Shown here piece after piece: positions 6,499 through 7,230 of a stretch of 7,230 nt of DNA. Made by a program: the position numbers and the translations under genes. The stretch covers positions 1 to 7,230 of the forward strand of contig JAIITD010000088.1 of assembly GCA_022737715.1 (NCBI GenBank), written 5' to 3'. The notes below the pieces were generated by a model. It was not told the origin of the DNA, searched no databases, and saw only the letters and a program-made list of their open reading frames with translations. The DNA comes from Veillonella sp. Lineage in GTDB: Bacteria > Bacillota > Negativicutes > Veillonellales > Veillonellaceae. Numbering within the stretch: position 1 is the stretch's first letter; each line of letters starts with the position of its first letter.

Positions 6499-6516
6499 AT
6501 TCTCATTCTCATTATC
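6499..6516 (-). promoter_or_regulatory. Fur-like box made of three hexamers
   Basis: Read on the - strand, GATAAT GAGAAT GAGAAT forms three consecutive hexamers close to the GATAAT repeat used to describe Fur sites. TCATTAT (6509-6515) is also the inverted partner of ATAATGA (6481-6487). The site lies more than 100 bp from both assigned promoters, so its target is unclear. Confidence 0.45.
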
Positions 6517-6580
6517 ACGATATCTACTTTTTATAAATCCATTACTTAACAAGCTTTTAAAAGCCGCTTATTCACTGCAT

Positions 6581-6595
6581 TGATAATATTTATCA
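6581..6595 (+). promoter_or_regulatory. Fur/PerR-like operator upstream of the rubrerythrin promoter
   Basis: TGATAATATTTATCA matches the 7-1-7 Fur consensus TGATAATnATTATCA at 13 of 14 defined positions. PerR boxes are very similar, so the two cannot be told apart here. It ends 36 bp before the -35 of the rubrerythrin promoter. A role in iron or peroxide control fits the downstream gene. Confidence 0.5.
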
Positions 6596-6631
6596 TTTAG
6601 AAAATTTTCGAAATAAATTTTGTAAAAACAC

Positions 6632-6659
6632 TTGCATTTCTCATTTACTGTGTTACAAT
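6632..6659 (+). promoter_or_regulatory. rubrerythrin promoter (-35 and extended -10)
   Basis: TTGCAT (6632-6637), a 16-base spacer and TACAAT (6654-6659) preceded by TGT, so it has the TGn extension. The preceding 6600-6628 is almost pure A/T with A and T tracts, resembling an UP element. The predicted start is near 6666, leaving a long leader of about 275 nt before the ATG. Confidence 0.65.
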
Positions 6660-6675
6660 ATAGTCAACAATGATT

Positions 6676-6927
6676 ATTCGTTAAGTATACGAATCAAAAA
6701 CATTGTGGTGTAAATTATAGGCAAGTGCCTCTTTACAATCATAGGTAAGTACTCATTTACTAGATAAGCAAGTGCTTTTTTCAAGTATAGACAAGTGTCT
6801 ATCTAATCCGTATATAAATAAGTTTTTATTTAACTTAAACTCAAGTGAGTTACCCACCATTGCATTCACAACCAAGTGGTTATGAATATATAACTAAGTA
6901 AATATTTTGAAATTAGATGTAAGTACA
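6676..6927 (+). repeat. tandem array of small AAGT-loop hairpins in the rubrerythrin leader
   Basis: AAGT occurs 11 times on the + strand here, at 6683, 6723, 6747, 6770, 6783, 6793, 6820, 6843, 6874, 6896 and 6921. Leaving out 6783, steps are 40, 24, 23, 23, 27, 23, 31, 22 and 25 bases. In nine of eleven, the bases on each side of AAGT can pair. The best arms are AGGC/GCCT (6719-6730), AAGC/GCTT (6766-6777), ATAGAC/GTCTAT (6787-6802), AACTC/GAGTT (6838-6851), TTCAcAACC/GGTTaTGAA (6865-6886) and ATTCGT/ACGAAT (6676-6694). Weaker ones are at 6741-6756, 6814-6829 (AAGT in a 6-base loop) and 6918-6927. Several units share a head like ATARRY-AAGT. Arm sequences differ while pairing is kept, and all copies point the same way, which favours an RNA structure. 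It matches no RNA family I know. Confidence 0.75.
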
Positions 6928-6933
6928 AAGGAG
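6927..6933 (+). promoter_or_regulatory. rubrerythrin ribosome binding site abutting the last AAGT hairpin
   Basis: AAAGGAG is seven bases before the ATG at 6941. Its first base is the last base of the arm ACA (6925-6927) that pairs with TGT (6918-6920), so folding or protein binding at that final unit could affect ribosome access. Confidence 0.8.
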
Positions 6934-6940
6934 TATTAAA

Positions 6941-7230
6941 ATGGCAGAATTAAAAGGTTCTAACACTGAAAAAAATCTTCAAACAGCATTTGCTGGTGAA
7001 TCCCAAGCATACCAAAAATATACATACTACGCAGCAGCAGCTCGTAAAGCTGGCATGAACGAAATCGCTGATTATTTCGAAGAAACAGCTCACAACGAAT
7101 CTGCTCATGCTAAAGTATGGTTCAAAGCTCTTCATGGTGGCGACATTTCCGCTGATATCGAAGCTAACCTTCGCGATGCAGCAGCTGGTGAAAACTACGA
7201 ACACACTACAATGTACAAAGATTTCGCTGA
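6941..7230 (+). CDS. rbr: rubrerythrin, N-terminal part (3' end outside window)
   Basis: The first 96 codons are in the window. Rubrerythrin is a cytosolic non-haem di-iron peroxidase that reduces hydrogen peroxide, usually with electrons from a C-terminal rubredoxin-like domain, protecting anaerobes from oxygen. The N-terminal SNTEKNLQTAFAGESQAYQKY is characteristic. Di-iron residues are visible at positions matching Desulfovibrio vulgaris rubrerythrin: E20 (AGES), E53 and H56 (HNESAH), and E84 and E87 (AGENYE, aligned with E94 and E97 after a loop about ten residues shorter). The later glutamates and the rubredoxin-like domain, if present, lie beyond the window, so whether this is the full or a short form is undecided. 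Codon use is strongly biased (GCT, GAA, GTA), as in highly expressed genes. It is divergent from the DUF951/selD group and probably regulated through the Fur/PerR-like boxes and the structured leader. Confidence 0.95.
   Translation, partial: MAELKGSNTEKNLQTAFAGESQAYQKYTYYAAAARKAGMNEIADYFEETAHNESAHAKVWFKALHGGDISADIEANLRDAAAGENYEHTTMYKDFA

Larger units (their letters stand above)
6339..6940. other. 602-bp divergent regulatory region between DUF951/selD group and rubrerythrin
   Basis: No protein gene is credible here. From left to right it holds a candidate -10 for the minus-strand genes, a 10-bp palindrome (6397-6406), a stretch with a Fur-like triple hexamer (6499-6516), a perfect 12-bp palindrome GCTTTTAAAAGC (6553-6564), a Fur/PerR-like box (6581-6595), an A/T-rich tract (6600-6628), a promoter (6632-6659) and a hairpin-array leader (6676-6927). 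A 21-codon frame at 6419-6484 has no proper ribosome binding site and is not called. Confidence 0.8.

Noticed and set aside
6676..6927. CRISPR array or replication iterons as an explanation of the regular repeats
   Set aside because: Units are only about 23-27 bases apart, with a conserved core of four bases and variable arms. CRISPR repeats are longer and near-identical, and iterons keep their sequence. Pairing arms and single orientation before rbr fit an RNA leader better.

Overview
The window looks like a chromosomal segment of a low-GC, obligately anaerobic Negativicute, most probably Veillonella or a close relative. This rests on gene content (Ddh-type lysine/diaminopimelate synthesis, selenium-module genes, rubrerythrin), an AT-rich background with Firmicute-style AGGAGG ribosome binding sites, and the general look of the proteins. 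No rRNA or other marker gene is present, so the genus is an inference. No tRNA, rRNA, CRISPR, insertion sequence or phage gene was seen.

Layout. At 1-381 (+) is the 3' end of a meso-diaminopimelate dehydrogenase gene, closed by its own UUCG-loop terminator. Convergent to it is cfa (514-1686, -), cyclopropane fatty acid synthase, with a second UUCG-loop terminator. A 360-bp AT-rich divergent gap carries a good extended -10 promoter for ychF/engD (2050-3156, +), a universally distributed ATPase of the Obg-related group. Behind ychF is a GC-rich, foldable element of about 90 bp and then a long terminator that works in both directions. From 6338 down to 3348 (-) runs a set of five co-directional genes: a DUF951 small protein, selD (selenophosphate synthetase, Cys form), yedF (TusA-like plus DsrE-like fusion), a DUF3343 putative Se/S carrier, and a nitroreductase-family flavoprotein. 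The three middle genes form a recognisable selenium-handling module: SelD makes selenophosphate, while YedF and the DUF3343 protein are cysteine-containing candidates for selenium or sulfur delivery. No selA, selB or selC is in view.

The last part, 6339-7230, is the most unusual. A 602-bp divergent gap separates the DUF951/selD group from a rubrerythrin gene (6941 onward, truncated by the window end). It holds two Fur/PerR-like boxes, an A/T-rich upstream tract, a good promoter (TTGCAT-16-TGtTACAAT) and then an untranslated leader of about 275 nt. That leader is built from a degenerate tandem array with units about 23-27 nt apart. Each unit centres on AAGT, and in most units the AAGT is flanked by short complementary arms whose sequence changes while pairing is kept. 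It would give the rubrerythrin mRNA a string of about eight to ten small hairpins presenting an AAGU loop, the last one touching the ribosome binding site. I do not recognise this as a known RNA family, and it is the best candidate in the window for an undescribed regulatory element.
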